64,000 nt of DNA from Aurantibacillus circumpalustris (GTDB lineage: Bacteria; Bacteroidota; Bacteroidia; B-17B0; Aurantibacillaceae), in NCBI RefSeq assembly GCF_029625215.1, contig NZ_CP121197.1, positions 1,612,001 through 1,676,000 of the forward strand, written 5' to 3'. Position numbers and translations under genes: made by a program. A model generated the notes under the pieces. It saw only the letters and a program-made list of their open reading frames with translations. It was not told the origin of the DNA and made no database searches. Numbering within the stretch: the stretch's first letter is position 1; each line of letters starts with the position of its first letter. Below are positions 1-8,260 of the stretch, piece by piece.

Positions 1-1405
1 CAATCGCAATCAGCTGTTTTAAAACAATGTCGCTGGGATATTCTTTTTCCGCATAAGCAGTAACAATTTCAAAAACATCATTTAAAGAGTATTTGTGGTA
101 ATCACGAATGGTTCCAAAATATTTTCCGAGCCCTAATAAAAAATCAAAAATACTGTAGCGGTTTGCAACATACCTCAATGTGTGTGTGGCTTTTTTACTA
201 TTCCAATAAATTTCCAAAGCGTTTTCGAGTTTTACAATATCTGCTAATTGTTCCTTACTTAAATATTTGCTTTGAATAATTTGGTAAGGCGGTTCAGGAT
301 CGTAAACAAACTCATGTTGTTCTTTATTCCGCATCGTGGTACCTTTGAGAAATTTAAGAAATCCCAATTGCATTTCAGGCGCAAATAATTTAAAGGTTTC
401 TTCAATACTGTATTTAATATCCTCCCAATAATCCAAAGGCAAACCTACAATCAAATCAAGGTGCATCTCCACCTTATAATCCAGCTGTTTAATAATACTC
501 TTTGTTTTTTCAAAACTTTGTTTGCGACTAACTTCTAAATTAGCTTTTTGATTTACGGTTTGAATACCAATTTCGAAACGAAATAAATCTTTTGGAACAT
601 TGTCGTGAATAAATTGAATAATATCCGGATGAAGAATGTCTGCCGTTATTTCAAATTGAAAAACATTTTCTGGTCGATGGTGTTCTAAAATAAATTTAAA
701 TATATCAAGCGTAAAATCACGTTTAATATTAAAGGTTCGGTCTAAAAACTTAATCACCTTTCCATGTTGCATCATGTAAAGGAGCGTTGCCTTAATACTC
801 GCGTCTGGTAAATAACGTACTTTGTTATCGAGACTCGCTAAACAAAATTCGCATTTATACGGACAGCCTCTTGATGTTTCAATGTATAATACCTTATTTA
901 AAAGTTCTTCAGGTTTATCGAACCGATAAGGCATGCTCTCAGAATAATTTTTTAAATCAAACATGGGAGCCGTTGGATTTGCAATTATTTGTTCCTTATT
1001 TTTTCTTACCAGATTTGGAACTTGGTCGACATTAGGGAAGTTTTTTAGAAATTCAGCAAAACCCGTTTCGCCTTCTCCAACAATTATATAATCAATAAAA
1101 TCTTTTGCGATTACTTTTTCGTATTCATAACTCACTTCAGGTCCACCTAACAAAATTTTAATGTTTGGATTTATGGCTTTGATTTTTTTGCAGACTTCAA
1201 GAGTTTGGCTAATGTTCCAGATGTAACAGCTAAAAGCAACTACATTAAACACACTGCACTGTTCAGCTACATCATCTTTTGGTTCTTTAATAGTAAATTC
1301 TTTCCACTCAAGTCCGTCGTGATTTTGGTTTAATTCGTACAACAAACGAATGGCTAAATTCGTGTGAATGTATTTGGCATTTAAAGTGGTAAGTAATACG
1401 CGCAT
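1..1405 (-). CDS. B12-binding radical SAM protein, DUF4080-type (3' end outside window)
   Basis: The reading frame opens with ATG at 1405 and runs off the left edge, giving about 468 residues without a stop. Residues 1-135 look like a cobalamin-binding Rossmann domain (start MRVLLTTLNAKYIHTNLAIR, and an LLGGPEVSYE stretch). The radical SAM iron-sulfur motif CPYKCEFC lies at about residues 181-188, followed by the usual barrel strands (FEIGIQTVN, HLDLIVGLP). The C-terminal part resembles DUF4080 as seen in B12/radical-SAM proteins of Bacteroidota. Such proteins are cytoplasmic and often act as methyltransferases or in tRNA or lipid modification. The substrate is not known from sequence. Confidence 0.85.
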   Translation of the reverse strand, partial: MRVLLTTLNAKYIHTNLAIRLLYELNQNHDGLEWKEFTIKEPKDDVAEQCSVFNVVAFSCYIWNISQTLEVCKKIKAINPNIKILLGGPEVSYEYEKVIAKDFIDYIIVGEGETGFAEFLKNFPNVDQVPNLVRKNKEQIIANPTAPMFDLKNYSESMPYRFDKPEELLNKVLYIETSRGCPYKCEFCLASLDNKVRYLPDASIKATLLYMMQHGKVIKFLDRTFNIKRDFTLDIFKFILEHHRPENVFQFEITADILHPDIIQFIHDNVPKDLFRFEIGIQTVNQKANLEVSRKQSFEKTKSIIKQLDYKVEMHLDLIVGLPLDYWEDIKYSIEETFKLFAPEMQLGFLKFLKGTTMRNKEQHEFVYDPEPPYQIIQSKYLSKEQLADIVKLENALEIYWNSKKATHTLRYVANRYSIFDFLLGLGKYFGTIRDYHKYSLNDVFEIVTAYAEKEYPSDIVLKQLIAI

Positions 1406-1473
1406 GGGGCGTAAAGATACGTTTTTAGAATCGTTTTATTGAACAAAAATCGCAATCGGGAGCGATGCATCAG

Positions 1474-1704
1474 CTAAGGTGTAGGAGGCTTTTCTTTTAT
1501 CAACCCTTTTCCTTTTCTAAACACCCACCTGCCTAAAACGGTTAATAACAAAGGGAATATAATACTGCCTAATGTATACCCAATGCTTTCGGCTGTTGAA
1601 TCTAAAGAGGTAAAAACATCAAAGGCACGAACTAAGGCAACAATTGAAATAAGAATTAAAATGATGCCAATAATTAATAAGAGATATCCGCTTAATTTTT
1701 TCAT
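1474..1704 (-). CDS. Small two-helix membrane protein, unknown function
   Basis: This 76-aa protein begins MKKLSGYLLL. An upstream in-frame ATG at 1779 would overlap the preceding gene, so the start at 1704 is preferred; it lies one base past that gene's stop codon. Two hydrophobic segments (about residues 5-25 and 42-60) separated by a short polar loop suggest an inner-membrane protein with a Lys/Pro-rich cytoplasmic tail. I do not recognise a family. The tight spacing suggests cotranscription with the KTSC-like gene upstream. Confidence 0.55.
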   Translation of the reverse strand: MKKLSGYLLLIIGIILILISIVALVRAFDVFTSLDSTAESIGYTLGSIIFPLLLTVLGRWVFRKGKGLIKEKPPTP

Positions 1705-1705
1705 C

Positions 1706-1933
1706 TTACTTTTTTGATGAAAAATTTGCGCCAACTTTATCACTGATAAAAGAGCCAAGCCCTTGACCCTTGGCAGCATGAAGTTTCATTTGCTCTACCA
1801 ATTGTTTCCCCGGTCTTTTATAATCAAACGTATAAATACCCGATTCACCATCAAATTTAATTTTGATATAGGTTTTGCCAATTTCATAGGCAACAACTCC
1901 TGAAGTACCTGAAAGATTTTTGTAAGTTTTCAT
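1706..1933 (-). CDS. KTSC-domain-like small protein
   Basis: A 75-aa cytoplasmic protein with pattern SGVVAYEIG - IKIKF - IYTFDYKRPG - GLGSFISDKV. This resembles the KTSC domain, a short beta-alpha fold found alone or next to lysyl-tRNA synthetase-like proteins; the assignment is from pattern memory only. No signal peptide or membrane segment is visible. It is the first gene of a two-gene unit with the small membrane protein at 1474-1704. Confidence 0.55.
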   Translation of the reverse strand: MKTYKNLSGTSGVVAYEIGKTYIKIKFDGESGIYTFDYKRPGKQLVEQMKLHAAKGQGLGSFISDKVGANFSSKK

Positions 1934-1978
1934 TTAGTGCAAAGTAACCAAATACTAGTTGAAACCTGATTTTTATTT

Positions 1979-3259
1979 TTATTGTTTCGAAAGTTCTTGT
2001 AAAACCTTCAGTCTCGACAATGCATTTCTAAGATTAGTAATAATAGGCTCAACGTCTTCAAGTTTACAAGTCCCTACAGAAAGTCGATACCAGTTTGAAG
2101 TATCAGCAGACCCGAAGGCATAAAATGGCACAATGGCAAGTTTGGCTTCATCTAATAAATATTTGGTAACGTCTTTGGTTGTTTCAAGCGTTTTTCCGTC
2201 ATTGGTTTTTTGTCCATGCAAAGCAAATTGCACTGTCAAGTATATAGCGGCTTGCGGACTAATTGCATCCACCTGAAAGCCTTCTTTTTTTAATTGCATT
2301 AGGCCTTGGTAAAGCCCATCTAATCGCGCATTAATTTTTTTCTTTTGTGCATTAATAAATGTATCGTACTTATCCAATTCTGATATATATCTAGCACAGG
2401 CCAGCTGCTCGGCTTTTGGCGCCCAGGCTCCCACGTGTGTAAGAATGGATTTCATTTTATCAATAATAAATTTTGGACCCATACTCCATCCCACACGCAC
2501 TCCTGTAGCAGACAAAGATTTTGAAACGCCGTCCACAAAAACGGTATAGTTTTTCATTTCTGGTCTAAGTGAAACTGGGTCATAATGTTTGATGTTATCT
2601 TGTGTAAGGGCCCAATAAATTTGATCATACATCAGGTAAACCGGTTTTTGTGAAGCAGGCCTTTTTTTATTTTCTTCTAAAACAAGATCGCAAATTTCTT
2701 CAAGTCCCTTTTTTGTAAATACCGTCCCTGTTGGGTTTTGCGGAGAACACAATGCGATAAACGATATTTTTTCAATATGCGGTTTAATGTCGGCTGCTGT
2801 TGGCATAAAATTTTGCTCAGGACTTACTTCAATCACAATAGATTTTGCTCCATTTAAGTAGGTGTAATGATTGTTATTCCACGATGGAGTCGCAAATAAC
2901 ACTGTGTCTTCTGGATCCACTAGAGCCTTGAATATGCAATAAATAACTGGTCTTGCACCACCGGCAATTAAGATCTCATCTGTTTTGTAATCAAGCCCTG
3001 CGCGTTCTTTTAAAAGTTTGCTAACGGCTTGCCTTAACTCCAGCATGCCGTCTGCGGCCGGGTAGTTGGTTTGATCATTGGTGTATTCTTCAAGAATATA
3101 TTGTTTTAATTCTGAAGGAATCGGAAATTCTTTCGGATTAAAATCTCCAATAGTGAGATTAAAGATTTTCTCACCTTGTTTAATTTTTTCATTTACCTCA
3201 GCAGCGAGTTTAATAATTTCGGAGCCAATAATATTCTCAGCAATTTTAGAAACTTTCAT
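1979..3259 (-). CDS. Class I/II PLP-dependent aminotransferase
   Basis: A 426-aa fold-type I aminotransferase counted from ATG 3259 (MKVSKIAENI); an in-frame start 30 bases upstream adds only a non-conserved leader. Hallmarks: SPQNPTGTV (PLP-phosphate/Asn region, about 172-180), YDQIYW (Asp212, pairs with the pyridine nitrogen), VDGVSKSLSATG with the Schiff-base Lys at 247, and VRVGW with the substrate-carboxylate Arg near 255. It is probably an aspartate- or aromatic-type amino acid transaminase. Bacteroidota homologues are annotated only generally, so the substrate is open. It is divergent from the LacI-type regulator gene across a 245-bp spacer. Confidence 0.88.
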   Translation of the reverse strand: MKVSKIAENIIGSEIIKLAAEVNEKIKQGEKIFNLTIGDFNPKEFPIPSELKQYILEEYTNDQTNYPAADGMLELRQAVSKLLKERAGLDYKTDEILIAGGARPVIYCIFKALVDPEDTVLFATPSWNNNHYTYLNGAKSIVIEVSPEQNFMPTAADIKPHIEKISFIALCSPQNPTGTVFTKKGLEEICDLVLEENKKRPASQKPVYLMYDQIYWALTQDNIKHYDPVSLRPEMKNYTVFVDGVSKSLSATGVRVGWSMGPKFIIDKMKSILTHVGAWAPKAEQLACARYISELDKYDTFINAQKKKINARLDGLYQGLMQLKKEGFQVDAISPQAAIYLTVQFALHGQKTNDGKTLETTKDVTKYLLDEAKLAIVPFYAFGSADTSNWYRLSVGTCKLEDVEPIITNLRNALSRLKVLQELSKQ

Positions 3260-3362
3260 GTGATAAATGTAATGAAAGCTGTAAATCATATCGCCTAAAG
3301 CCCAAATTAATTTAAAAAAATCAAAATCAGTGTTTTATACACCATTTTAAGGGCTTTATTTA

Positions 3363-3380
3363 CCAAAATTGTGTTTTTGG
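3363..3380. promoter_or_regulatory. Inverted repeat in divergent aminotransferase/LacI spacer (possible operator)
   Basis: Perfect 6-bp arms CCAAAA and TTTTGG flank a 6-base spacer, between the divergent aminotransferase and LacI-family regulator genes. LacI-type proteins bind short palindromes, so an autoregulatory operator is possible. The centre is not the CG step typical of LacI operators, so this is weak. Confidence 0.2.
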
Positions 3381-3504
3381 CATGTTCTCAAAGAATAATA
3401 TCTAAATCCTTTTAATAAGATAAAGAAATCAATATCTTAGCTAAAATTTTGCGCCAGTTAGTACTGCAAAACCAAAGTAATTGCCCCAAAAAGTAAACAC
3501 ATTT

Positions 3505-4512
3505 ATGAGAAGACTTCAGTTAGAGGATTTGTCGAAAAAATTAGGTTATTCAAAGACCCTTATTTCAATGGTTTTAAATGGAAAAGGGAATCAATATGGA
3601 ATTAGTAAAAAAACGCAAGCAACGGTTTTGGACGCAATTGCGAAGTTAAACTATACTCCTAACAAGTTTGCTAAATCGTTGCGAACCGGTAAAAGTTATT
3701 TTATTGGGTTAATTGTTACAGATATCTCCAATCCATTTTATTCTACTATTGCAAAAAATATTGAAAGTGTTTTATTTGAAAGTGAATATAATTTAATGGT
3801 TTGTAGCACCGATGAAAGTGAGGAAAGGGAAAAGCTTTTAGTTGAGATGATGATAAATCAACAAGGCGTTGACGGATTAATTGTTGCATCTACATTTAAA
3901 AATTCTGCTTTTTACGACCAAGCGCGTTTCTCGAAAATGCCAATCGTTTTTATTGATAGGGTTGTTCCCCTTTTTAACGCCAATTATGTTGTTATTGATA
4001 ATTACGGCGGATCTGTAGAAATAATAAATCACCTGGTAAAAAAAGGGTGTAAAAAAATAGCATGTTTTGCCATTACGCCTTTGTATTTGAGTACCATTGA
4101 AGATCGGATTAACGGTTATAACGCTTCGCTTACAAAAAATAGTTTGAAAAAGGATGAGAAGTTAGTTAAGTCAATTACCTTCGATCACATTAATGACGAT
4201 GTTGAGCGAAGTTTAATGGAATTGTTGGAAACAGACCAAGATATTGATGCAATCTACGCTCTAAATAACCACATCGCCGTTTCTATATTAAAAGCGCTTA
4301 GGAAAAAGGAGTTTTCAAAATTTTCGAATGTTGAGATTGCCTGTTTCGATGATATCGAACTTTTTAATATAACAGACAAAAAAGTAGTTTCAGTTTCTCA
4401 GCCTATTGAAGATATTGGAAAAAACTCTTCTGCACTTCTTTTGGATATAATATCAGGTAAACAAACCAATAAATCGAATATTGTTTTGGCTACCCAGCTG
4501 ATTGTGCGTTAG
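3505..4512 (+). CDS. LacI/GalR family transcriptional regulator
   Basis: A 335-aa DNA-binding repressor. The N-terminal LacI helix-turn-helix is clear (LEDLSKKLGYSKTLISMVLN, then YTPNKFAKSLRTGKS as hinge region), followed by a periplasmic-binding-protein-like effector domain (FIGLIVTDISNPFY, VDGLIVAS, VFIDRV, IDAIYALNN, ACFDDIELF). The ATG at 3505 is preferred over an in-frame TTG at 3481 because homologues start a few residues before the HTH. Effector and targets are unknown; no sugar-catabolism operon is adjacent. Its last 23 bases overlap the 3' end of the convergent SprT-like gene. Confidence 0.9.
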   Translation: MRRLQLEDLSKKLGYSKTLISMVLNGKGNQYGISKKTQATVLDAIAKLNYTPNKFAKSLRTGKSYFIGLIVTDISNPFYSTIAKNIESVLFESEYNLMVCSTDESEEREKLLVEMMINQQGVDGLIVASTFKNSAFYDQARFSKMPIVFIDRVVPLFNANYVVIDNYGGSVEIINHLVKKGCKKIACFAITPLYLSTIEDRINGYNASLTKNSLKKDEKLVKSITFDHINDDVERSLMELLETDQDIDAIYALNNHIAVSILKALRKKEFSKFSNVEIACFDDIELFNITDKKVVSVSQPIEDIGKNSSALLLDIISGKQTNKSNIVLATQLIVR

Positions 4513-5149
4513 ACGCCTCAAAAAATTCGACTTCGGCTAAAGGATTAAAAAGATAAACGGCTCCAGTGCTTATTTCTTTGCACTTAAATCTTTTTCTAAT
4601 TTTTTCTCCTTTTTGAAATATTCTTGAGCCATTAAATAAAAACAAAGCATCTTTAGGAAGATATTCTAAAAACACAGTATCCGAACTTTCATCATGCAGT
4701 TTTAAAGTCCTTAATAAGTGAAGATCTGAACAACTTGATGCGGCTGGGTTTTGCATGTATTTTCTTAAGGCAGCAAAAACTTCCAAAGGAAAAATATCAA
4801 GCGTTAAAAAAGGTTGAATTAATGTTTGAAAATTTTGTTTCCACTCTTTCCCATGGGGATTGACAGAGTTTTTAAATTGGTTGTATGTTACTAAGTGAGC
4901 AATTTCATGTACAAGCGTAATTAAAAAAGCATACTTGTTTAAATTGTGATTGATGGTGATGGTGTGATTGAGGCCGCCGTGAGGTGACGTGTAATCACCA
5001 AGTCGTGTACTGCGCTCTTTTTTTATTTTAAGTTTAAAATCGTATTTAATGATCCATTCGGCAATTTGTTCCACACTCTGTTCTGGCAAATATTTTTTCA
5101 ATATTTCCGAGTTTTTTTGGTACTGAATCGAGCGTAAATCCACAATCAA
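4490..5149 (-). CDS. SprT-like zinc metallopeptidase
   Basis: A 219-aa cytoplasmic protein with the metalloprotease motif HEIAHL at residues 81-86 and a likely third zinc ligand in NPHGKEW (His99), the layout of SprT/Spartan domains. The C-terminal part (FKCKEISTGAVYLFNP) resembles the small SprT tail domain without an obvious four-Cys zinc ribbon. The apparent start is TTG at 5149, with GTG two codons later as an alternative; no ATG is available. The gene converges on and overlaps the LacI-type gene by 23 bases. Function in DNA-protein crosslink repair is inferred from eukaryotic relatives only. Confidence 0.82.
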   Translation of the reverse strand: MIVDLRSIQYQKNSEILKKYLPEQSVEQIAEWIIKYDFKLKIKKERSTRLGDYTSPHGGLNHTITINHNLNKYAFLITLVHEIAHLVTYNQFKNSVNPHGKEWKQNFQTLIQPFLTLDIFPLEVFAALRKYMQNPAASSCSDLHLLRTLKLHDESSDTVFLEYLPKDALFLFNGSRIFQKGEKIRKRFKCKEISTGAVYLFNPLAEVEFFEASNAQSAG

Positions 5150-5214
5150 ATTTAAGTATCTTTACCAAATATTTACCCAAGCAAAAGCTTAACTTTACCA
5201 ACATCATCGCGTTA

Positions 5215-5994
5215 ATGGATTCTAAAAAAACAATTGAACATATTGTAAACTGGCTTAAAAACTATTCTGAACAATCAAAAACAGAAGGGTTCGTTATCGG
5301 TATTTCTGGTGGAATAGACAGCGCGGTTACTTCCACTTTATGCGCCATGACAGGTAAAAAAGTCATTGCTTTAAATATGCCCATCAGACAATTTAAAACC
5401 GAATTCGAAAGAAGTAACGAACATATTGAATGGCTTACCAGTAATTTTAAAAATGTTGAGTCTGATAAGGTTGATCTTAGTAAGGTACTTGAAAGTTTTG
5501 AAGAGACTTTAAAACCAGATATTCAAGATTTTTTAGTGATGGCAAATACCAGAGCCCGTATACGCATGACCACCCTGTATGCTTTTGCTACGCGTTATCG
5601 TTTATTGGTGGCAGGAACAGGAAATAAAATTGAAGATTTCGGTATTGGATTTTTCACTAAGTATGGAGATGGCGGGGTTGATCTTAGTCCTATTGCAGAC
5701 CTTACAAAAAGTCAGGTTTACGCTCTTGCAAAAGAACTCAAGGTTGTTTCAAGTATACAAGATGCGCGACCTACAGATGGACTCTTTGCCGATGGAAGAA
5801 CCGATGAAGATCAAATTGGTGCTACTTATCCTGAATTAGAGTGGGCGATGGAGTATTGCGAGAATAATGAAAACTATGCTTTAGACGCAAGACAAAAACA
5901 TGTAATGGAAATATATACTTCTCGTAATCGAGCTAATAAACATAAAATAGAACCAATTCCGGTTTGCTTAATTCCTAAATCTCATCTATCATGA
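5215..5994 (+). CDS. nadE: NAD(+) synthase, ammonia-dependent
   Basis: The 259-aa enzyme amidates deamido-NAD to NAD at the last step of NAD synthesis. The ATP-pyrophosphatase P-loop SGGIDS is at residues 31-36, with typical NAD-synthase elements VAGTGNKIED, GDGGVDLSPIADLTK and PTDGLFADGRTDEDQIG. There is no N-terminal nitrilase (glutaminase) domain, so free ammonia is the expected nitrogen donor. It starts a plus-strand run, with the next gene overlapping its stop by 4 bases (ATGA). Confidence 0.95.
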   Translation: MDSKKTIEHIVNWLKNYSEQSKTEGFVIGISGGIDSAVTSTLCAMTGKKVIALNMPIRQFKTEFERSNEHIEWLTSNFKNVESDKVDLSKVLESFEETLKPDIQDFLVMANTRARIRMTTLYAFATRYRLLVAGTGNKIEDFGIGFFTKYGDGGVDLSPIADLTKSQVYALAKELKVVSSIQDARPTDGLFADGRTDEDQIGATYPELEWAMEYCENNENYALDARQKHVMEIYTSRNRANKHKIEPIPVCLIPKSHLS

Positions 5995-6449
5995 AAAAAA
6001 CTATTCTTGTTTTTGCAGCACTTCTTTTTTTAATTGGGTGCAAAAAGAAAAAAGATCCGGAACCGACGCCAGTTCCGGTCGTAAATCAAATTAGCGTAAA
6101 AATTAACGGAACTGATTTTAGTTGTAGCAGTTGCGGAAACAGTTATTCGAGCGGTGGTTTGGGTGGTATTAATTTTTTTGAAGGAACAAGCAATAGGGTT
6201 ATTTTTAGTTTTTCTGGTTTTTTGGCTCCAGGCACATACTCTCTTGTTCCCTTTGCTAACCCTTCGTTTACGTACGAAAAAGACGGAAGGTATTTTAGAG
6301 GCAGAGGCACTTTAAAACTCACAGAAACGGATACATCTGCGAATGGCGCTGTTAATAAATTTATCGGCACTTTTAGTTGCATGACCGATACCAGCAATGG
6401 AGCCTTTTATAATTTTACAGAGGGAGCTTTAAATATAAATTTTAAATAA
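5991..6449 (+). CDS. Small lipoprotein, unknown function
   Basis: A 152-aa exported protein with a type II signal peptide; lipobox LIGC puts the acylated Cys at residue 17. It is followed by a charged KKKK and a Pro-rich linker (EPTPVPVV), then a small beta-rich domain with a CSSC pair (about residues 41-44). The ATG overlaps the nadE stop by 4 bases, so the two are translationally coupled, but nothing suggests a functional link. No family recognised. Confidence 0.75.
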   Translation: MKKTILVFAALLFLIGCKKKKDPEPTPVPVVNQISVKINGTDFSCSSCGNSYSSGGLGGINFFEGTSNRVIFSFSGFLAPGTYSLVPFANPSFTYEKDGRYFRGRGTLKLTETDTSANGAVNKFIGTFSCMTDTSNGAFYNFTEGALNINFK

Positions 6450-6456
6450 GAAAAAG

Positions 6457-6762
6457 ATGTTCGGAAAAATTGGAGACATGATGGGCAAACTTCAAGAAAT
6501 GAAGCAAAGAGCTGAGGAGATCAAAAGTAAATTAGATGAGGTTGTCATTTCCACAGAAGGTGCTGGTGGCGATATTAAGATTGAAATTACTGGAAACAGA
6601 GAAATTAAAAACATTAAGATTTCAGACACCTTGCAACATGGTGATAAATTGGAACTTCAAAAACAACTATTAGTCACTATAAATAAGGCAATTACGGAAG
6701 CAAGTAAAGTGAATGAATCAGAAATGAAAAAGGCTGCAACAGGATTGTTGCCTGGTATGTAA
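6457..6762 (+). CDS. YbaB/EbfC family nucleoid-associated protein
   Basis: A 101-aa protein starting MFGKIGDMMGKLQEMKQRAEEIKSKL, with an N-terminal helix followed by the YbaB core (GDIKIEITGNREIKNIKIS) and a C-terminal helix ending KKAATGLLPGM. YbaB dimers bind DNA as tweezers-like nucleoid proteins. In many bacteria the gene follows dnaX, but here it sits between a lipoprotein and a carbonic anhydrase gene, with 8-base spacers suggesting an operon from nadE onward. Confidence 0.9.
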   Translation: MFGKIGDMMGKLQEMKQRAEEIKSKLDEVVISTEGAGGDIKIEITGNREIKNIKISDTLQHGDKLELQKQLLVTINKAITEASKVNESEMKKAATGLLPGM

Positions 6763-6770
6763 AAAATAAT

Positions 6771-7283
6771 ATGGGCTTAATTTTACCAGTAAAAGGAATC
6801 TCCCCAAAATTAGGGGAAAATTGTTTTGTGGCTCCGAATGCTACCATTGTTGGAGATGTTGTAATGGGCAACGATTGCAGCGTTTGGTTTAATGCCGTAG
6901 TGCGAGGTGATGTAAATAGTATTCGAATTGGAAATAAAGTAAACATTCAAGATGGTGCGGTGATTCATTGCACTTACCAAAAAACAAAAGTAGATCTTGG
7001 AAATAATGTTTCTATCGGACACAATGCCATTGTCCACGGTTGCAAAGTGCACGACAATGTGTTGATTGGCATGGGCGCCATCGTTATGGATAATTGCGAA
7101 ATAGGCAGCAATACTATAATTGCGGCAGGTGCTGTTGTAACCGAAGGCACAAAAGTTCCGAGTGGCTGTATTTTTGCTGGTGTACCTGCAAAAAAAGTAA
7201 AAGATATTTCAGAAGAATTAATTCACGGCGAAATAGATCGTATTGCGAATAATTATTTGATGTATAGCGGCTGGTTTAAATAA
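6771..7283 (+). CDS. Gamma-class carbonic anhydrase family protein
   Basis: A 170-aa left-handed beta-helix protein with hexapeptide repeats throughout (for example NATIVGDVVMG and SIGHNAIVHGCKV). The three His residues expected to bind metal in gamma carbonic anhydrases are present: His66, His84 and His89. The homotrimer would be cytoplasmic. The family also contains YrdA/PaaY-type proteins of uncertain activity, so CO2 hydration is likely but not certain. It is the last gene of the nadE run; a GC-rich hairpin follows it. Confidence 0.88.
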   Translation: MGLILPVKGISPKLGENCFVAPNATIVGDVVMGNDCSVWFNAVVRGDVNSIRIGNKVNIQDGAVIHCTYQKTKVDLGNNVSIGHNAIVHGCKVHDNVLIGMGAIVMDNCEIGSNTIIAAGAVVTEGTKVPSGCIFAGVPAKKVKDISEELIHGEIDRIANNYLMYSGWFK

Positions 7284-7287
7284 TTTA

Positions 7288-7342
7288 CTCTGTTCGGCAG
7301 AGCGTCCTGCGACGTCTTCTCCTCAAGGGGATGCCCCTTTGA
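7288..7342. repeat. GC-rich hairpin pair in spacer
   Basis: Two adjacent inverted repeats follow the carbonic anhydrase stop codon: CTCTG/CAGAG around TTCGG (7288-7302), and TCAAGGGG/CCCCTTTGA around ATG (about 7323-7342, one bulge). They are GC-rich for this genome and no U-tract follows, so a classical terminator is not supported. They mark the left border of the accessory scar. Confidence 0.4.
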
Positions 7343-7368
7343 AAGATTCAGACGGAGTTAGCGTGGAT

Positions 7369-7661
7369 CTAATCCTTCTCATAAAATGAGGGCGTCAGAA
7401 AAAACACCGTATCTATAAACTGCAAAGACCCTCATCTGTTAAAACATTTTCGTCGTGCAGATCCTCAAAAATTAATCCCAGACCAGGGTGGTAATAGTCA
7501 TTTTCCTTTTTGTTTATAAAACCATTTGTAGACAAAAACTCCTTCACATTATTAAGATTAGTTTGTTCGGTAGATTTCACAAATGCCTGTTTAACCGCGG
7601 CAAATAGTTTACCTTCCGCTTGGTGAAAACCCAATAATTCGTACCATAAATGCTGGACGAA
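7369..7661 (-). pseudogene. Frameshifted C-terminal fragment of a polyvalent protein kinase-like gene
   Basis: The minus strand between a TAG at 7662-7664 and about 7413 encodes a fragment with LWYELLGFHQAEGKL, VKQAFVKSTEQTNLNNVKEF and FEDLHDENVLTDEG. Right after DEG the frame is lost, and the neighbouring frame continues with SLQFIDTVFFLTPSFYEKD and a TAG at 7369-7371. Restoring one missing base rejoins the two parts. The joined pattern (LxxILEDLHDENVL followed by FIDTVF) matches what I recall of the putative polyvalent protein kinase domain carried on phages and conjugative elements. The N-terminal part is gone, so this is a decayed remnant. Confidence 0.7.
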
Positions 7662-7704
7662 CTAGTTGGGCGCAATGCTTAGTGGACTGAAGACAATTGT
7701 CAAT

Positions 7705-7734
7705 TTGAAATCTCTCATCTTTTTAGTATCTTCA
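7705..7734 (+). promoter_or_regulatory. Possible Bacteroidota promoter
   Basis: TTG at 7705-7707 and TATCTTCA at 7727-7734 are separated by 19 bases, close to the TTG-N19-TAnnTTTG consensus (one or two mismatches in the -7 box). The GTG start of the acetyltransferase-like gene is only 4 bases further on, so a transcript from here would be nearly leaderless. Confidence 0.35.
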
Positions 7735-7738
7735 TTTC

Positions 7739-8260
7739 GTGAAAAGTACAACATATCTTATAGACATTGAAATCGACAAATTAACAAATTCAATCGAAAA
7801 TGTTATTACTTCGGACAGTTTTCCTACGGACGTACTTCCATTAACAAAAAACGACCTCAAGACAATTACAAAAAAAAATGGTTGGAATTTTGACTGGAAA
7901 TCCGAATTCTTAAAACCAGACCGCGACGTTTATAAGTTGACAATTACTAATAACACAGAGGTTGTTTAGGGTCTAGTTAGTTTAGCAGTGACACCCGACA
8001 ATGTTTATATGCATTTAGTTGAAAATGCGCCATTCAACATGGGTAAAAATAAAGTTTATAGTGGCGTTGCCGGTAATTTAGTAGCATTCGCATGTAAACT
8101 ATCTTTTCAACATGGTACAGATGGATATGTATCATTTCGAGCAAAAACAATTCTCATTGACCACTATGTAAAAAAACTTGGTGCAATTCATTACGGTGGA
8201 CACCTTTTAGTTCTTGACACAAAAGCTGCATTAAACCTCTTAAATAAGTACAAGTTATGA
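7739..8260 (+). pseudogene. GNAT-like N-acetyltransferase gene with an in-frame TAG
   Basis: A single frame runs from GTG 7739 to TGA 8260 (about 173 codons) but contains TAG at 7967-7969. Before it lie YLIDIEIDKLTNSIEN and a KLTITNN strand. After it the frame continues directly with GLVSLAVTPDNVYMHLVENA, GVAGNLVAFACKLSF and FRAKTILIDHYVKKLGA. The second half has the acetyl-CoA-loop and final-helix pattern of GNAT enzymes. Related proteins, as I recall them, have Gln at the stop position, so a CAG to TAG change is the simplest explanation. Stop-codon readthrough or sequencing error cannot be excluded. The downstream small ORF overlaps its stop. Confidence 0.65.

Noticed and set aside
3078-3263. 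Plus-strand ORF inside the aminotransferase gene
   Set aside because: It is antisense to a strongly conserved enzyme and has no protein-like features.
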